Source: Gammaproteobacteria bacterium (GTDB lineage: Bacteria; Pseudomonadota; Gammaproteobacteria; Steroidobacterales; Steroidobacteraceae). From it: DNA of 64,000 nucleotides. This document shows, piece by piece, positions 52,286 to 61,650 of the stretch. The stretch is taken from positions 1 to 64,000 of the forward strand of contig JAABQQ010000249.1 of the NCBI GenBank assembly GCA_011391405.1. Direction: 5' to 3'. The notes under the pieces are model-generated. The model was given only the letters and a program-made list of their open reading frames with translations, was not told where the DNA came from and made no database searches. The position numbers were made by a program, and so were the translations under genes. Position 1 is the stretch's first letter. Each line of letters opens with the position of its first letter.

Positions 52286-53113
52286 ATGAATCAGGCGTTG
52301 CAGATCGGTCCGCTGTCGCTGCCTTATTCGGTGCTGCTGACCTTGGTTGCCGTTGCCCTTGGCGGATTCGTCGCCAGCCGGCTGGCGCGGGCCGCGGGCA
52401 TCGAGGTCGAGCCGACACTGACGTACATGCTGCTCGTCGGCCTGATCGCGGCGCGACTCGGCTTCGTTCTGCAATGGCGCGACCAGTACTTCGACCTCCC
52501 GCTGAGCATCCTGAACATCCGCGATGGTGGCTGGGAGCCGGCAGCGGGCGTTGTGGTGGCCTTGCTGTTCGGCCTGCAACGCGCACGCCGTCAGACTGGC
52601 CTGCGCAAACCCGTGCTCGCTGCTGCGTTCACAACGGGCACCGTGCTGCTGCTCGGCGGCATCTCAACCTTCGTCGTGACGTCCTCGGCCGCGCGCTTGC
52701 CCCCACTGACCCTTAGTTCGCTGGAGGGCCGGTCGGTGTCGCTCGCCGATTTCGCCGGCAAGCCCACCGTGGTCAACCTCTGGGCCACCTGGTGCCCGCC
52801 TTGCCGGCGCGAGATGCCTGCGCTGCAGCGAGCACAAGCGGCCAACCCGGACGTGAACATCGTCTTCGTCAATCAGGGCGAAGACGCTCGCACCATTGCC
52901 GCCTTCCTCGACCAGCACGGACTGGCGCTGCGCAATGTGCTGGTCGATCCGCAGAGCAGCACCGGCGCGGCGCTGGGTCACAGCGCGTTGCCGACCACGC
53001 TGTTCTTTGATGCGCATGGACGACTTGCGGACACTCGCATCGGCGAGCTGTCACAAGCCACGTTCACTCAACGCCTGGCAGGACTTCGCGCCGCGTCACG
53101 GCCGACGCGATGA
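52286..53113 (+). CDS. TlpA-like thioredoxin with Lgt-like membrane domain
   Basis: A 275-residue fusion. Residues about 1-105 form three or four membrane helices whose sequence (GPLSLPYSVLLTLVAVALGG and LLVGLIAARLGFVLQW) resembles the N-terminal half of prolipoprotein diacylglyceryl transferase. Another helix (about 112-131) leads into a periplasmic TlpA-type thioredoxin domain with Cys170-Pro-Pro-Cys173 (WATWCPPCRREMP) and the cis-Pro in SALPTTLFFD. It should reduce disulfides or heme-protein thiols on the periplasmic side. The Lgt-like part is too short for a full transferase. Confidence 0.82.
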   Translation: MNQALQIGPLSLPYSVLLTLVAVALGGFVASRLARAAGIEVEPTLTYMLLVGLIAARLGFVLQWRDQYFDLPLSILNIRDGGWEPAAGVVVALLFGLQRARRQTGLRKPVLAAAFTTGTVLLLGGISTFVVTSSAARLPPLTLSSLEGRSVSLADFAGKPTVVNLWATWCPPCRREMPALQRAQAANPDVNIVFVNQGEDARTIAAFLDQHGLALRNVLVDPQSSTGAALGHSALPTTLFFDAHGRLADTRIGELSQATFTQRLAGLRAASRPTR

Positions 53114-53114
53114 C

Positions 53115-54074
53115 TCACCAGCGAAGCAGCATGGCTCCCCACGTCATGCCGGCGCCGACCGCCTCCAGCAGCACCAGGTGACCGGGCTGGATACGACCGT
53201 CACGGACGGCGGCGTCGAGAGCCAGCGGCACGGAAGCGGCAGAGGTGTTGCCCTGGGTCTCCAGCGTCGTGACGATCTTGTCGGCAGGCAGGCCGAGCTT
53301 GTTTGCTGTCGCCTGGATGATGCGGATATTCGCCTGATGTGGCACCAGCCAGTCGAGGTTGGAGCCAACCAGTCCATTGGCGGCCAGCGCTTCGTTGCAG
53401 ACATCTTCCAGCGCCCGCACCGCGAACTTGAACACCGCTTGTCCGTCCATGTGCAGGAAGGCATGGTCATGCAGGACACCGTCCTGCACGTAGCCGGTGG
53501 CCTCGAGGATGTGGCTCTGCCGACCGTCCGCGTGCAGATGGCTGGACAGGATGCCGGGTTGATCTGACGGCCGCAGAATCACTGCGCCCGCACCGTCGCC
53601 AAACAGCACGCAGGTGCGGCGGTCGCTCCAGTCGAGCAGGCGCGAGAAGACCTCGGTGCCCACGACCAGGGCGCACTTGCACTGACCGCTCGCCACGAAC
53701 TTGTCGGCGATCGAGACGGCGTACAGAAAGCCTGTGCACGCTGCCTGCACATCGAAGGCGGCCCCGTGAGTCACGCCGAGCTTCTGTTGCAGCAGACAGG
53801 CAGTCGAGGGAAAAATCATGTCGGGCGTGCTGGTGGCCAGCACGATCAGGTCGACGTCATCGGCGGTGACGCCCGCGGCATCCATCGCCCGACGCGAGGC
53901 GTGCAAGGCAAGGTCCGAGGCCTGCTCTGTATCATCGGCGACAAAGCGGCTGCGAATCCCCGTCCGCGAGAATATCCACTCGTCGCTGGTCTCGATGCGC
54001 TGCTCGATTTCCTGATTGGTCAGCGTCTTGGCTGGCAGGTAGGCCCCGGTGCCGACGATTCTTGAGTATCCCAT
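53115..54074 (-). CDS. fabH: Beta-ketoacyl-ACP synthase III
   Basis: A 319-residue FabH-type condensing enzyme. The catalytic Cys113 is in [10 protein letters not shown], the His in VPHQANIRI and the Asn in GNTSAAS. It condenses an acyl-CoA with malonyl-ACP to begin fatty acid chains. It is not beside fabD, fabG or acpP here, so a specialised role or an extra FabH copy is possible. It is convergent with the TlpA-like gene with one base between them. Confidence 0.92.
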   Translation of the reverse strand: MGYSRIVGTGAYLPAKTLTNQEIEQRIETSDEWIFSRTGIRSRFVADDTEQASDLALHASRRAMDAAGVTADDVDLIVLATSTPDMIFPSTACLLQQKLGVTHGAAFDVQAACTGFLYAVSIADKFVASGQCKCALVVGTEVFSRLLDWSDRRTCVLFGDGAGAVILRPSDQPGILSSHLHADGRQSHILEATGYVQDGVLHDHAFLHMDGQAVFKFAVRALEDVCNEALAANGLVGSNLDWLVPHQANIRIIQATANKLGLPADKIVTTLETQGNTSAASVPLALDAAVRDGRIQPGHLVLLEAVGAGMTWGAMLLRW

Positions 54075-54232
54075 CGCACCAGTCTAACAAGCGCATGCGC
54101 CATGCAGCTCAGATCGTCGGATAGACAGGGAGGAAATGGGCTGCAACCGGACCGGTTCGGTGCTGCCGCGGGGTGCGGTCGGCGCCAGCAGGTTCGAGAT
54201 GTACTATAGCGCTGCCTGAAAAGGAGTGAGTC

Positions 54233-55057
54233 ATGGTTGCAATCGGCGTCCAGCGCGTACACGTGGAAAAGGCGCTGGCCGACGGGCGCGAGTCGTGCGA
54301 CGACGTGGTCGCGGTCGAGGAACCGCTCGAGATCCGCGTGCTCTGCGATGGCGAAGAAGGGCTCGGCCGGGCGATCTCAGTCACCATGCGTACGCCTGGG
54401 AACGACACCGAACTCGCGCTCGGCTTCCTCCACGGCGAAGGACTCCTCCGCGACTGGCGGTCGGTGCGCCGTGTGCGTCCCGCGGGGCCGACCGGCAACG
54501 TGCTCCGCGTCGAGTTGCAGCCGGGGGTCGATCTCGACCTCGCGCGTCTGCAACGCAACTTCTACACGAGTTCGAGTTGCGGCGTCTGCGGCAAGGCCTC
54601 GATCGAGGCCGTCACCAGCAGCGTCCTGGTTCGCCGAATGGAGCCGGACTGGACGATCGACAGTCGCTTGCTGCTCGGCTTGCCGGCCAGGCTGCGAGAG
54701 GTGCAGGCGGCATTTTCTGCCACCGGCGGACTGCATGCGGTCGGCCTGTTCACGCGCGAGGGCGACTTGGTCGCGGCGTACGAGGACGTGGGTCGTCACA
54801 ACGCCATGGACAAGCTCGTTGGCTCCAGGTTCGCGGCCGACGCGTTGCCGCTGGCTGATTCGATCGTGCTGCTGTCGGGTCGTGCGAGCTTCGAACTCGT
54901 GCAGAAAGCCGGCGCGGCCGGCGTGCCGTTGCTCGCCGCGATCGGCGCGCCATCGAGCCTCGCGATCGAGCTGGCAGAGCAGGCCGGAATTACGCTGGTC
55001 GCGTTCCTGCGCGACGGCGCATTCAACATCTACACGCACGGTGCACGGTTGCGTTGA
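54233..55057 (+). CDS. fdhD: Formate dehydrogenase accessory sulfurtransferase
   Basis: A 274-residue protein that moves sulfur from IscS to the molybdenum cofactor of formate dehydrogenase. The sulfur-carrying CGVCG loop has Cys116 and Cys119, and YEDVGRHNAMDKLVG is the second family signature. No formate dehydrogenase genes are in the window. A GGAGTGAGTC ribosome site is upstream. The N-terminus matches the short form of FdhD. Confidence 0.93.
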   Translation: MVAIGVQRVHVEKALADGRESCDDVVAVEEPLEIRVLCDGEEGLGRAISVTMRTPGNDTELALGFLHGEGLLRDWRSVRRVRPAGPTGNVLRVELQPGVDLDLARLQRNFYTSSSCGVCGKASIEAVTSSVLVRRMEPDWTIDSRLLLGLPARLREVQAAFSATGGLHAVGLFTREGDLVAAYEDVGRHNAMDKLVGSRFAADALPLADSIVLLSGRASFELVQKAGAAGVPLLAAIGAPSSLAIELAEQAGITLVAFLRDGAFNIYTHGARLR

Positions 55058-55124
55058 CCGTGGAACACTCCGCGCCGTCCCTCGTAGCCAGAGCGCGATA
55101 GGTGTAATCCACGGCACGGACGAA

Positions 55125-55141
55125 ATATCACGGCGTGATAT
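55125..55141. promoter_or_regulatory. Perfect 17-base palindrome with AT-rich element
   Basis: ATATCACG and CGTGATAT are exact reverse complements around a central G. TATAAAAT follows directly and could serve as a -10. It lies 68 bases after fdhD and about 125 bases before the next possible start. A dimeric repressor site is the simplest reading. Confidence 0.55.
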
Positions 55142-55265
55142 AAAATCGTTATCGTTCACAGCCCCGTCTGCGTCACGTGCGTGTCACGAAACAGTCTGTC
55201 GCCCTGTCAGGTTTGCGCTGCCAGATCGCGCGGCTGCAGCGCTTCGACGCGGCGGGTACGCGACG

Positions 55266-55640
55266 GTGAATTTTCTCGGCCGCAATCACATCTCCTGTGC
55301 GGTTGGGCTGCGTGACTATCATCGGGCCGTGCGGCGCCTGCGCAGCTGCGCCACGAGATCGAGCGAGGCGTGGGTTGCGCAGTTGCAACTGGAGAGGCTG
55401 CAGTTCGACGTGCAGGTCGATGTCCTGGCGCGGAGCGGTCCACGCTCGATGGAACGCATGACGGAGGTCGAGGCCGTCGTCTTCTATCCGACGCTGGCGC
55501 GCTTGAACGCGACACTCGTCGGACTTGCGGACACGGCAGATCCAATCGCATGGCAGCGGCCGCTGGATACGGCCCTGGGTGGATTGCGGCAAGCCGTGCG
55601 CGGCCTGCGGCGTCGGCCACGCAACTGCGATTCGCTGTGA
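55266..55640 (+). CDS. Hypothetical small protein
   Basis: A possible 124-residue protein from a GTG, with no family recognised. It has two likely amphipathic helical stretches (VAQLQLERLQFDVQVDVLAR and IAWQRPLDTALGGLRQAVRG), no signal peptide and no membrane helix. An overlapping minus-strand frame is also open, so coding status is uncertain. The perfect palindrome upstream and its place between two real genes argue mildly for expression. Confidence 0.35.
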   Translation: MNFLGRNHISCAVGLRDYHRAVRRLRSCATRSSEAWVAQLQLERLQFDVQVDVLARSGPRSMERMTEVEAVVFYPTLARLNATLVGLADTADPIAWQRPLDTALGGLRQAVRGLRRRPRNCDSL

Positions 55641-55708
55641 CGACTTTGGCGGAGAGCACGTTGTCGGCGTGATTCAACGCCACAATTCCCGTACATGAGG
55701 AGCAGTGG

Positions 55709-56182
55709 ATGGATCACGCAGTCGTCGCCCGGGCACTCCATCTCCTCGGCGTCGTGCTCTGGATCGGCGGTGTCGGCTTCGTGACCACCGTGCTGCTGCC
55801 AGCAGTACGACGGATGAAGTCCACCGAAGAGCGCGTGGCCTTCTTCGAGGCGGTCGAAAACCGCTTCGCCTGGCAAGCCCGGGTGACCACCTTGCTCGTC
55901 GGAGGAACGGGTCTGTATCTCGTTGAACGGTGGAACCTGTGGGACCGGTTTCAGAGCTCCGCCTACTGGTGGATGCACGCGATGCTGCTCGTATGGCTGC
56001 TGTTCACCGTCATGCTGTTCATCGCGGAGCCCCTGTTTCTCCATCGCCGCTTCCTCGAGGCCGCCAAGCACCGACCGGACGCGACCTTTCGACTGATTGA
56101 ACGCATGCACTGGGTGTTACTGGCAATCAGCCTGGCAACGGTGCTGGGTGCCGTGGCTGGGAGTCACGGGTGGGAGTTTTGA
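55709..56182 (+). CDS. Integral membrane protein, CopD/DUF2269-like
   Basis: A 157-residue protein with four predicted transmembrane helices (about residues 8-30, 61-75, 87-107 and 133-151). ALHLLGVVLWIGGVGFVTTV with its His and Trp resembles the first helix of CopD-like four-helix membrane proteins, which often bind copper or haem. An AGGAG site is upstream. Function unknown. It is not obviously linked to the acyl-CoA cluster that follows after a 184-base gap. Confidence 0.65.
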   Translation: MDHAVVARALHLLGVVLWIGGVGFVTTVLLPAVRRMKSTEERVAFFEAVENRFAWQARVTTLLVGGTGLYLVERWNLWDRFQSSAYWWMHAMLLVWLLFTVMLFIAEPLFLHRRFLEAAKHRPDATFRLIERMHWVLLAISLATVLGAVAGSHGWEF

Positions 56183-56366
56183 CGGGGCTGAGCGTCTTCA
56201 CCTACGGTTTCCGGACTTTTTTCTGCGGGTCTACGGACCGATCCTGCTCACGCCGCGCGTCGATCCCCGTTCATCGGCCAAAACCTAACTTTCAGCAGGC
56301 TCCTTTTCCAGCAGCCAGGTTGCATCGTTCGCACTGCCAGCCCGGTGCCGGGCCAAGGAGCGAGCG

Positions 56367-57599
56367 ATGTCGGAATACGTCGAACTTCCCCTGAGCGGCA
56401 TCGAACCGCCACTGTCCGAGATGGAACGCGCCGTGCAGGACAATGTGCACCGGTACGCGGTCGAAGTGATGCGACCGCTGGGTCCAGTCCTGGACAGGTT
56501 GCCGGCCGGCGACGTGCCTGCCAAGGACTCACCACTCTGGGGCGCTCTGGCGAAGGCTGGCGATCTCGGACTGTCCGTCCTGGCACTGATGGAGTTACCG
56601 CCGGTCGAACGCGTCAAGTTGCTGGCCATTGCCACCGAGGAACTGGCCTGGGGCGACGGTGGCATCGCGGGCGCCATCCTGGTCAACAACTTCCCGGTGA
56701 TGTACTCGCTGCTCGCCGGCAACCTGGAAATGGCCAGGTACTGCGACGGCAAGCTGGGTTGCTGGGGCATCACGGAGCCGGACCACGGCAGCGACATGCT
56801 CGATGCCACCGGCGTGCTCGCCGTCCCCAACGGCACTTACGGTCGGCCCAACTGCACTGCACGTATTGCAGGCGACAAGGTCATCATCAATGGGCAGAAA
56901 TCCGCGTGGGTTTCGGGTGCGATCACGGCGCAGGTCTGTGCGCTGTTCACCCACTACGCGGACGAACAGGGCAACACGCGGCCCGGCGTCGCTGTCATCG
57001 TGCCGCTCGACCTGCCCGGCGTCTCGAAGGGCAAGCCGCTCGACAAGCTCGGCCTGCGCGGCCTGAATCAAGGTGAACTGATCTTCGACAATGTCGAAGT
57101 CCCGCTCTCCCACCTGCTCGCCGGCCCGGACAAATACGAGGACCTTGCCTACCACATGCTGTGCGAGGCCAATCCGCACGTGGCCTGCACCGGCGTCGGT
57201 CTCGCACGTGCCGCTTTCGAGCACGCCTGGGAATACGCGCATCACCGCAAGCAGGGTGGACAGCCGCTCATCCGCCACCAGCACGTACGCTTCCGCCTGT
57301 TCGAGATGTTCCGCAAGGTCGAGGCAGCCCGGGCGCTGACCCGTCGCGTCATGGAATACAACGCCACGGCCGTGCGTCCTTCGATGCTCGCCTCGACATC
57401 GGCCAAGGTCACCGCGACGCAGACGGCATTCGAAGTCGCCTCCGATGCGCTGCAGATGTTCGGTGGCAACGGGATGACCCGCGAATATCCGATGGAGAAG
57501 CTGTTCCGTGACGCGCGGGCCATGCTCATCGCCGACGGTGCCAACGAAGTCCTCGCCATGAAGGGCGGCAGTGACCTGATCAACCCCGCCTGGCTGTAA
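56367..57599 (+). CDS. Acyl-CoA dehydrogenase
   Basis: A 410-residue FAD enzyme introducing the 2,3-double bond into acyl-CoA. WGITEPDHGSD is the substrate/FAD loop, followed by GDKVIINGQKSAWVSG, LGLRGLNQGELIFDNVEVP and MFGGNGMTREYPMEKLFRD. At the usual catalytic Glu in the IxEGT segment this protein reads IADGAN, an Asp. It starts the second CoA cluster, 11 bases ahead of a thiolase gene. Chain type unknown; branched or cyclic acids are likely. Confidence 0.88.
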   Translation: MSEYVELPLSGIEPPLSEMERAVQDNVHRYAVEVMRPLGPVLDRLPAGDVPAKDSPLWGALAKAGDLGLSVLALMELPPVERVKLLAIATEELAWGDGGIAGAILVNNFPVMYSLLAGNLEMARYCDGKLGCWGITEPDHGSDMLDATGVLAVPNGTYGRPNCTARIAGDKVIINGQKSAWVSGAITAQVCALFTHYADEQGNTRPGVAVIVPLDLPGVSKGKPLDKLGLRGLNQGELIFDNVEVPLSHLLAGPDKYEDLAYHMLCEANPHVACTGVGLARAAFEHAWEYAHHRKQGGQPLIRHQHVRFRLFEMFRKVEAARALTRRVMEYNATAVRPSMLASTSAKVTATQTAFEVASDALQMFGGNGMTREYPMEKLFRDARAMLIADGANEVLAMKGGSDLINPAWL

Positions 57600-57610
57600 G
57601 GGACACGCAA

Positions 57611-58846
57611 ATGAAGATGCACGCATACGTCGCCGGCGTCGGGATGACTCGCTTTGGCAAGCACCTGGACAAGACACTGAAGGGACTTACGGGTGAGGCC
57701 ATCCAGCTGGCGCTGGCCGATGCCGGTATGGACAAGGCCGTCATCCAGGCTGCCTGGATGGGCAACGCAGCCGCTGGCGTCGTGACCGGCCAGGAAATGA
57801 TTCGCGGGCAGGTCGCATTGCGCGAGCTGGGTATCGGCAGGATTCCCGTGGTAAACGTCGAGAATGCCTGCGCGTCGTCCTCCACCGCATTCCAGCAGGC
57901 GTGCGCGATGGTCACCGCAGGACTGTACGACGTGGTGCTCGCCTGCGGCAGCGAGAAACTGTTTCACGTCGACAAGGCGCGCAGTTTCGCCGCCTTCTCC
58001 AGTGCGGTGGACGTCGAGGATCCGGACGGCGCAGTGAACGTGGTCAAGCGCATGTCGGCGGAGATCGGTGAGCCGTTCGACGCTGCAGGCGCCGGCGTGA
58101 CGCGCTCGATCTTCATGGACATCTATTCGGTGATGGCCAGGGGGCACATGAAGAAATACGGCAGTACCAAGCAGCATTTCGCCATGGTCACTGCCAAGAA
58201 CTCGTTCCACGGCAGCATGAACCCGCGCGCCCAGTTCCAGGAACTGCTGAGCGTCGCCGACGTGCTCGCGGCCCGTACGATCGTCGAACCGCTGACGCTG
58301 CCGATGTGTTCGCCGATCGGCGACGGCGCGGCGGCCGTGATTCTCGTCAGTGAGCGCAAGGCGCGTGAACTGGGCCTTAAAAACAAAGTGCGGGTCGCCA
58401 GCTCCGCCCTCGTGTCGGGATGGGACACCGGCCCGGACGAGTCCGTCGGTGGGTTGGCCGCCACGCAAGCCTATGAGGAAGCGGGCATCGGCCCGGGTGA
58501 CCTCTCCTGTGTCGAGTTGCATGATGCCTCCGCACCCTCCGAGATCGCTGGCTACGAGTATCTGCGTTTGTGCGGTCCGGGCGAGGGCATCAAGCTGATC
58601 GAGACCAACGCCACGCGACTCGGGGGCCGCATTCCGGTCAACACTTCGGGCGGACTGTTGCGCAAGGGACATCCTGTCGGTGCGACTGGCTGCGCGCAGA
58701 TCGTCGAACTGACCGAGCAGCTGCAGGGTCGTTCCGGAAATCGACAGGTGGCAGGTGCGCGCATCGCCCTCGCCCACAACGGCGGTGGCGCGATCGGTAC
58801 CGATGCAGCGGCCACCGTAGTCACGATCCTGACCAGGGAGGACTGA
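57611..58846 (+). CDS. Thiolase-family protein, lipid-transfer type
   Basis: A 411-residue thiolase with Cys87 in VENACASSST, ELHDASAPSE and NTSGGLLRKGHPVGATG. It resembles the island thiolase at 34005 in length and motifs, so the genome carries at least two members of this branch. Such enzymes act on 3-oxoacyl-CoAs from steroid side-chain or branched substrates, often with DUF35 partners not seen here. It is one base ahead of the ligase gene. Confidence 0.86.
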   Translation: MKMHAYVAGVGMTRFGKHLDKTLKGLTGEAIQLALADAGMDKAVIQAAWMGNAAAGVVTGQEMIRGQVALRELGIGRIPVVNVENACASSSTAFQQACAMVTAGLYDVVLACGSEKLFHVDKARSFAAFSSAVDVEDPDGAVNVVKRMSAEIGEPFDAAGAGVTRSIFMDIYSVMARGHMKKYGSTKQHFAMVTAKNSFHGSMNPRAQFQELLSVADVLAARTIVEPLTLPMCSPIGDGAAAVILVSERKARELGLKNKVRVASSALVSGWDTGPDESVGGLAATQAYEEAGIGPGDLSCVELHDASAPSEIAGYEYLRLCGPGEGIKLIETNATRLGGRIPVNTSGGLLRKGHPVGATGCAQIVELTEQLQGRSGNRQVAGARIALAHNGGGAIGTDAAATVVTILTRED

Positions 58847-58847
58847 C

Positions 58848-60476
58848 GTGACGGACTACGACCCACTGACACTGGCCGGCATTGTCGGCAAGTGGGCGGT
58901 CGAGCGACCTGATTTCCAGGTACTGACCGTCGAGGGAGCGGGCGTCAGGGCGGACGAGACGCGCACCTATGCCCAGCTGTGGGACAAGGGCCGTGGTCTC
59001 GCCGCCGGCCTGCACAAGCTCGGCCTCGAGCCCGGCGACATGGTCGGCACGCTGCTCGCCAATCATGTCGAGTTCGTCGACCTGATGGTCGCAAGTTCGC
59101 TGCTTGGGATCGCGCTGGTGCCGATCGACCCGCGCACCAGGGGCGACAAGCTCATCTACATGCTCGCCGCTGCAGGGTGCAAGGGTGTCGTTGCCGGCGA
59201 CTACGCACTCCCGGAAATTCTCGCCGTGCGCGAGCGCGTCGCCGGCCTGCAATGGGTGGTCGGCGTGCCGACTGACGAAGGCCGGGCGACGACGCCCCAA
59301 CTGCAAGCGGTCGGTGTACGTCCCTATGGTGAGCTTGCTGGGACCGATTTCCGCGGCGAGGAATTCCCCGGGTCGAATCCCGACAGTCCGATGGAATTGA
59401 TCTATACCTCGGGTACGACCGGCGACCCGAAGGGCATCGTGATGACGCATCGGCGCTACTGCGAGACGTCGAAAATCGCACCGTTCCTGTTCGGCTTCAA
59501 GCCGGACGAGCGGCTCTATTCGGGGCTGTCGCTCACCCATGCCAACGCGCAAGTGATCACGCTGGGCACCGCGCTCGTGAATGCCATCCCCTGCGTGCTT
59601 TCACGTCGGTTCTCGAAGTCGCGGCTGTGGGACATCACGCGCAAGTACGGTTGCACGAATTTCACCTTGCTCGGTGGCATGACCACCGCGATCTATGCCG
59701 AGTCGCCACGGCCGAACGATGCTGATAATCCGGTGCGCAGCATCATCTCCGCGGGCATGCCGGCGGCGATCTGGAATGAATTCCGTCGTCGGTTCAAGGT
59801 CGAGCTGCTCGAGTTCTACGGGGCCGCGGAAGGGGGGCTCACCGCCAATCCTCCCGGCATCGGTCCGGTTGGCAGTATTGGCAAGCCGATCGCGACACTC
59901 GTCCACCGCCTCGTCGACGAGGAGGGCAACGACGTGCCCGCGGATGCGCACGGCGAACGCACCGGCGAGCTGCTGTTCCGTCACAAGGATGGCACGCCGT
60001 TCAAGGTGGAGTACTTCGGCAACCCCGAGGCCAGCGCCAGGAAGTGCGCCGGCGGCTGGTTGCACATGGGCGACGTCGTGCGGGAAAACAGGGACGGCTG
60101 GATGTACTTTCTTTACCGCAAGGGCAGCGGCATCCGTCGCAATGGCGAATTCGTCGATACCGCTTTCATCGAGAAGGTGATTGCCGAGGTACCCGAAGTC
60201 GATGACGTCTACGTCTACGGCATCGCCTCTGCCAATGGCGTGCCTGGCGAGAAGGATGTGGTGGCGGCCGTGGTGCCGAAGAACCCGGATCTCGATGGCT
60301 TCGACGTACAGGGCCTGTTCCGGCTCTGTCGGCAGAAGCTCGAAGCCAATGCCGTGCCGAGCCGCATCCAGTTGCTGGACCAGATTCCGAAGACGGCCTC
60401 GGAAAAGCCACAGGATCGTTTCCTGGTCGAAGCCCTCGAATCCAATCCAGCCGCCGTGTACACCGAAGCGCGCTGA
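58848..60476 (+). CDS. AMP-binding acyl-CoA ligase
   Basis: A 542-residue adenylate-forming ligase making an acyl-CoA. The ATP loop YTSGTTGDPKG and EFYGAAEGG are clear; the C-terminal catalytic-Lys region reads IPKTASEKPQDRF. GTG start with GGAGG directly upstream. It provides CoA esters to the dehydrogenase and thiolase before it. Its YFLYRKGSGIRRNGEFV segment differs from the more usual GRxxD hinge, as seen in the carnitine/crotonobetaine-like and related groups. Substrate unknown. Confidence 0.87.
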   Translation: MTDYDPLTLAGIVGKWAVERPDFQVLTVEGAGVRADETRTYAQLWDKGRGLAAGLHKLGLEPGDMVGTLLANHVEFVDLMVASSLLGIALVPIDPRTRGDKLIYMLAAAGCKGVVAGDYALPEILAVRERVAGLQWVVGVPTDEGRATTPQLQAVGVRPYGELAGTDFRGEEFPGSNPDSPMELIYTSGTTGDPKGIVMTHRRYCETSKIAPFLFGFKPDERLYSGLSLTHANAQVITLGTALVNAIPCVLSRRFSKSRLWDITRKYGCTNFTLLGGMTTAIYAESPRPNDADNPVRSIISAGMPAAIWNEFRRRFKVELLEFYGAAEGGLTANPPGIGPVGSIGKPIATLVHRLVDEEGNDVPADAHGERTGELLFRHKDGTPFKVEYFGNPEASARKCAGGWLHMGDVVRENRDGWMYFLYRKGSGIRRNGEFVDTAFIEKVIAEVPEVDDVYVYGIASANGVPGEKDVVAAVVPKNPDLDGFDVQGLFRLCRQKLEANAVPSRIQLLDQIPKTASEKPQDRFLVEALESNPAAVYTEAR

Positions 60477-60509
60477 CTCACCTACCGCAGAGTTTCACGG
60501 AGCAAGCAC

Positions 60510-61634
60510 ATGTCACTCGGACGCAAGGTCATCGTCTACGGCGCCAACGGCTATACCGGCAAGCTCGTGGCCGAGTCGCTGGCGAATCGCCAGATTCCGT
60601 TCTATTTCGCCGGCCGCAGCAAGGACAAGCTGGACAAGGCGCTGGGGATCGTGCGCGAGCGCCTGGGGGCCAGCGCATGGAAGCTGAACGCCGAGATCGT
60701 CGCTGTCGACAGCGAGGTCGACAAGCTGCTGCCGGTGTTCAAGCAGTGCAGCGTGGTGATCAACGTCGCGGGTCCGTTCATGCAGGTGGCCTGGCCGGTG
60801 GTGGAGGCCGCGCTCAAGGCTGGCTGCCACTACATGGACACGACGGGCGAACAGGACTGGGTCATTGCCATCGCCGACAGGTACGGCGCCGAGTTTGCGG
60901 CCAAGGATCTGCTGATGGCCCCAGCCACGTCGTTCATGTGGTCGTCGGGTGCGCTTGCGGCAGAGGTCGTACTCGAGGACCCTGAAATCGACTCGCTCGA
61001 CATCCTCTACCAGGTGGACAACGGCCTGCCGTCGGAAGCGTCGACCAAGTCGTTCCTGCGCATGGTGTGCAACGATACCTCGCAGTACTACCTCGAACAG
61101 AACGAGTACAAGGCCTGGCCCAATGACGTGGCCCACGACGTATTCGTGCCGTACCGTAATGCCAAGATGCGCGCGCATCCGTGGGGTGGCGCCTGCGAGC
61201 CGGTGTGGCTGAAGGGGCGCGTGCGCAACTGCAAGGTGTTGACGGCCATTGGCGAACACATGATCGACGGCATCCTCCAGGCCATTCGGGCCTTCAACGC
61301 GCAGTCACCGGGTCTCGATCAGGCCGGTCGAGAGGCGTTGACCAACGCGATCAGCACGCAGATCAGTACGGGTGAGCCGCCGAAGGACCACCCTGACGTG
61401 CAGCGCGGCGTGATCGTCGTCTACGGACAGAGCCGCACCAGGACGACTTGCTACGTGATGAACCTCTCCGCGGCGTACACGTGGACCGGCGAGCTGAGCG
61501 CCGAGGCCGCCAGGTTGATTCTCGACGGTCAACTCAAGCGACCGGGATTCCAGTCGGTGGCGACCGCTTTCGACCACCGCCAGTTGATTCGGACGTTCAA
61601 TGCGCTGGGGTTCTGCAGCGCGCTGCCGAACTGA
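60510..61634 (+). CDS. Saccharopine dehydrogenase-like NAD(P)-binding protein
   Basis: A 374-residue protein with a Rossmann start (VIVYGANGYTGKLVAESL) and the saccharopine-dehydrogenase NADP-binding fold (VVINVAGPFMQVAWPVVEAALKAG, HYMDTTGEQDWV). Members of this branch act as trans-acting enoyl reductases or membrane-linked oxidoreductases in lipid metabolism, not in lysine synthesis. It follows the ligase by 33 bases with an upstream GGAGC. The reaction is unknown. Confidence 0.8.
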   Translation: MSLGRKVIVYGANGYTGKLVAESLANRQIPFYFAGRSKDKLDKALGIVRERLGASAWKLNAEIVAVDSEVDKLLPVFKQCSVVINVAGPFMQVAWPVVEAALKAGCHYMDTTGEQDWVIAIADRYGAEFAAKDLLMAPATSFMWSSGALAAEVVLEDPEIDSLDILYQVDNGLPSEASTKSFLRMVCNDTSQYYLEQNEYKAWPNDVAHDVFVPYRNAKMRAHPWGGACEPVWLKGRVRNCKVLTAIGEHMIDGILQAIRAFNAQSPGLDQAGREALTNAISTQISTGEPPKDHPDVQRGVIVVYGQSRTRTTCYVMNLSAAYTWTGELSAEAARLILDGQLKRPGFQSVATAFDHRQLIRTFNALGFCSALPN

Positions 61635-61650
61635 GCCGCGAGCAGCGGTC

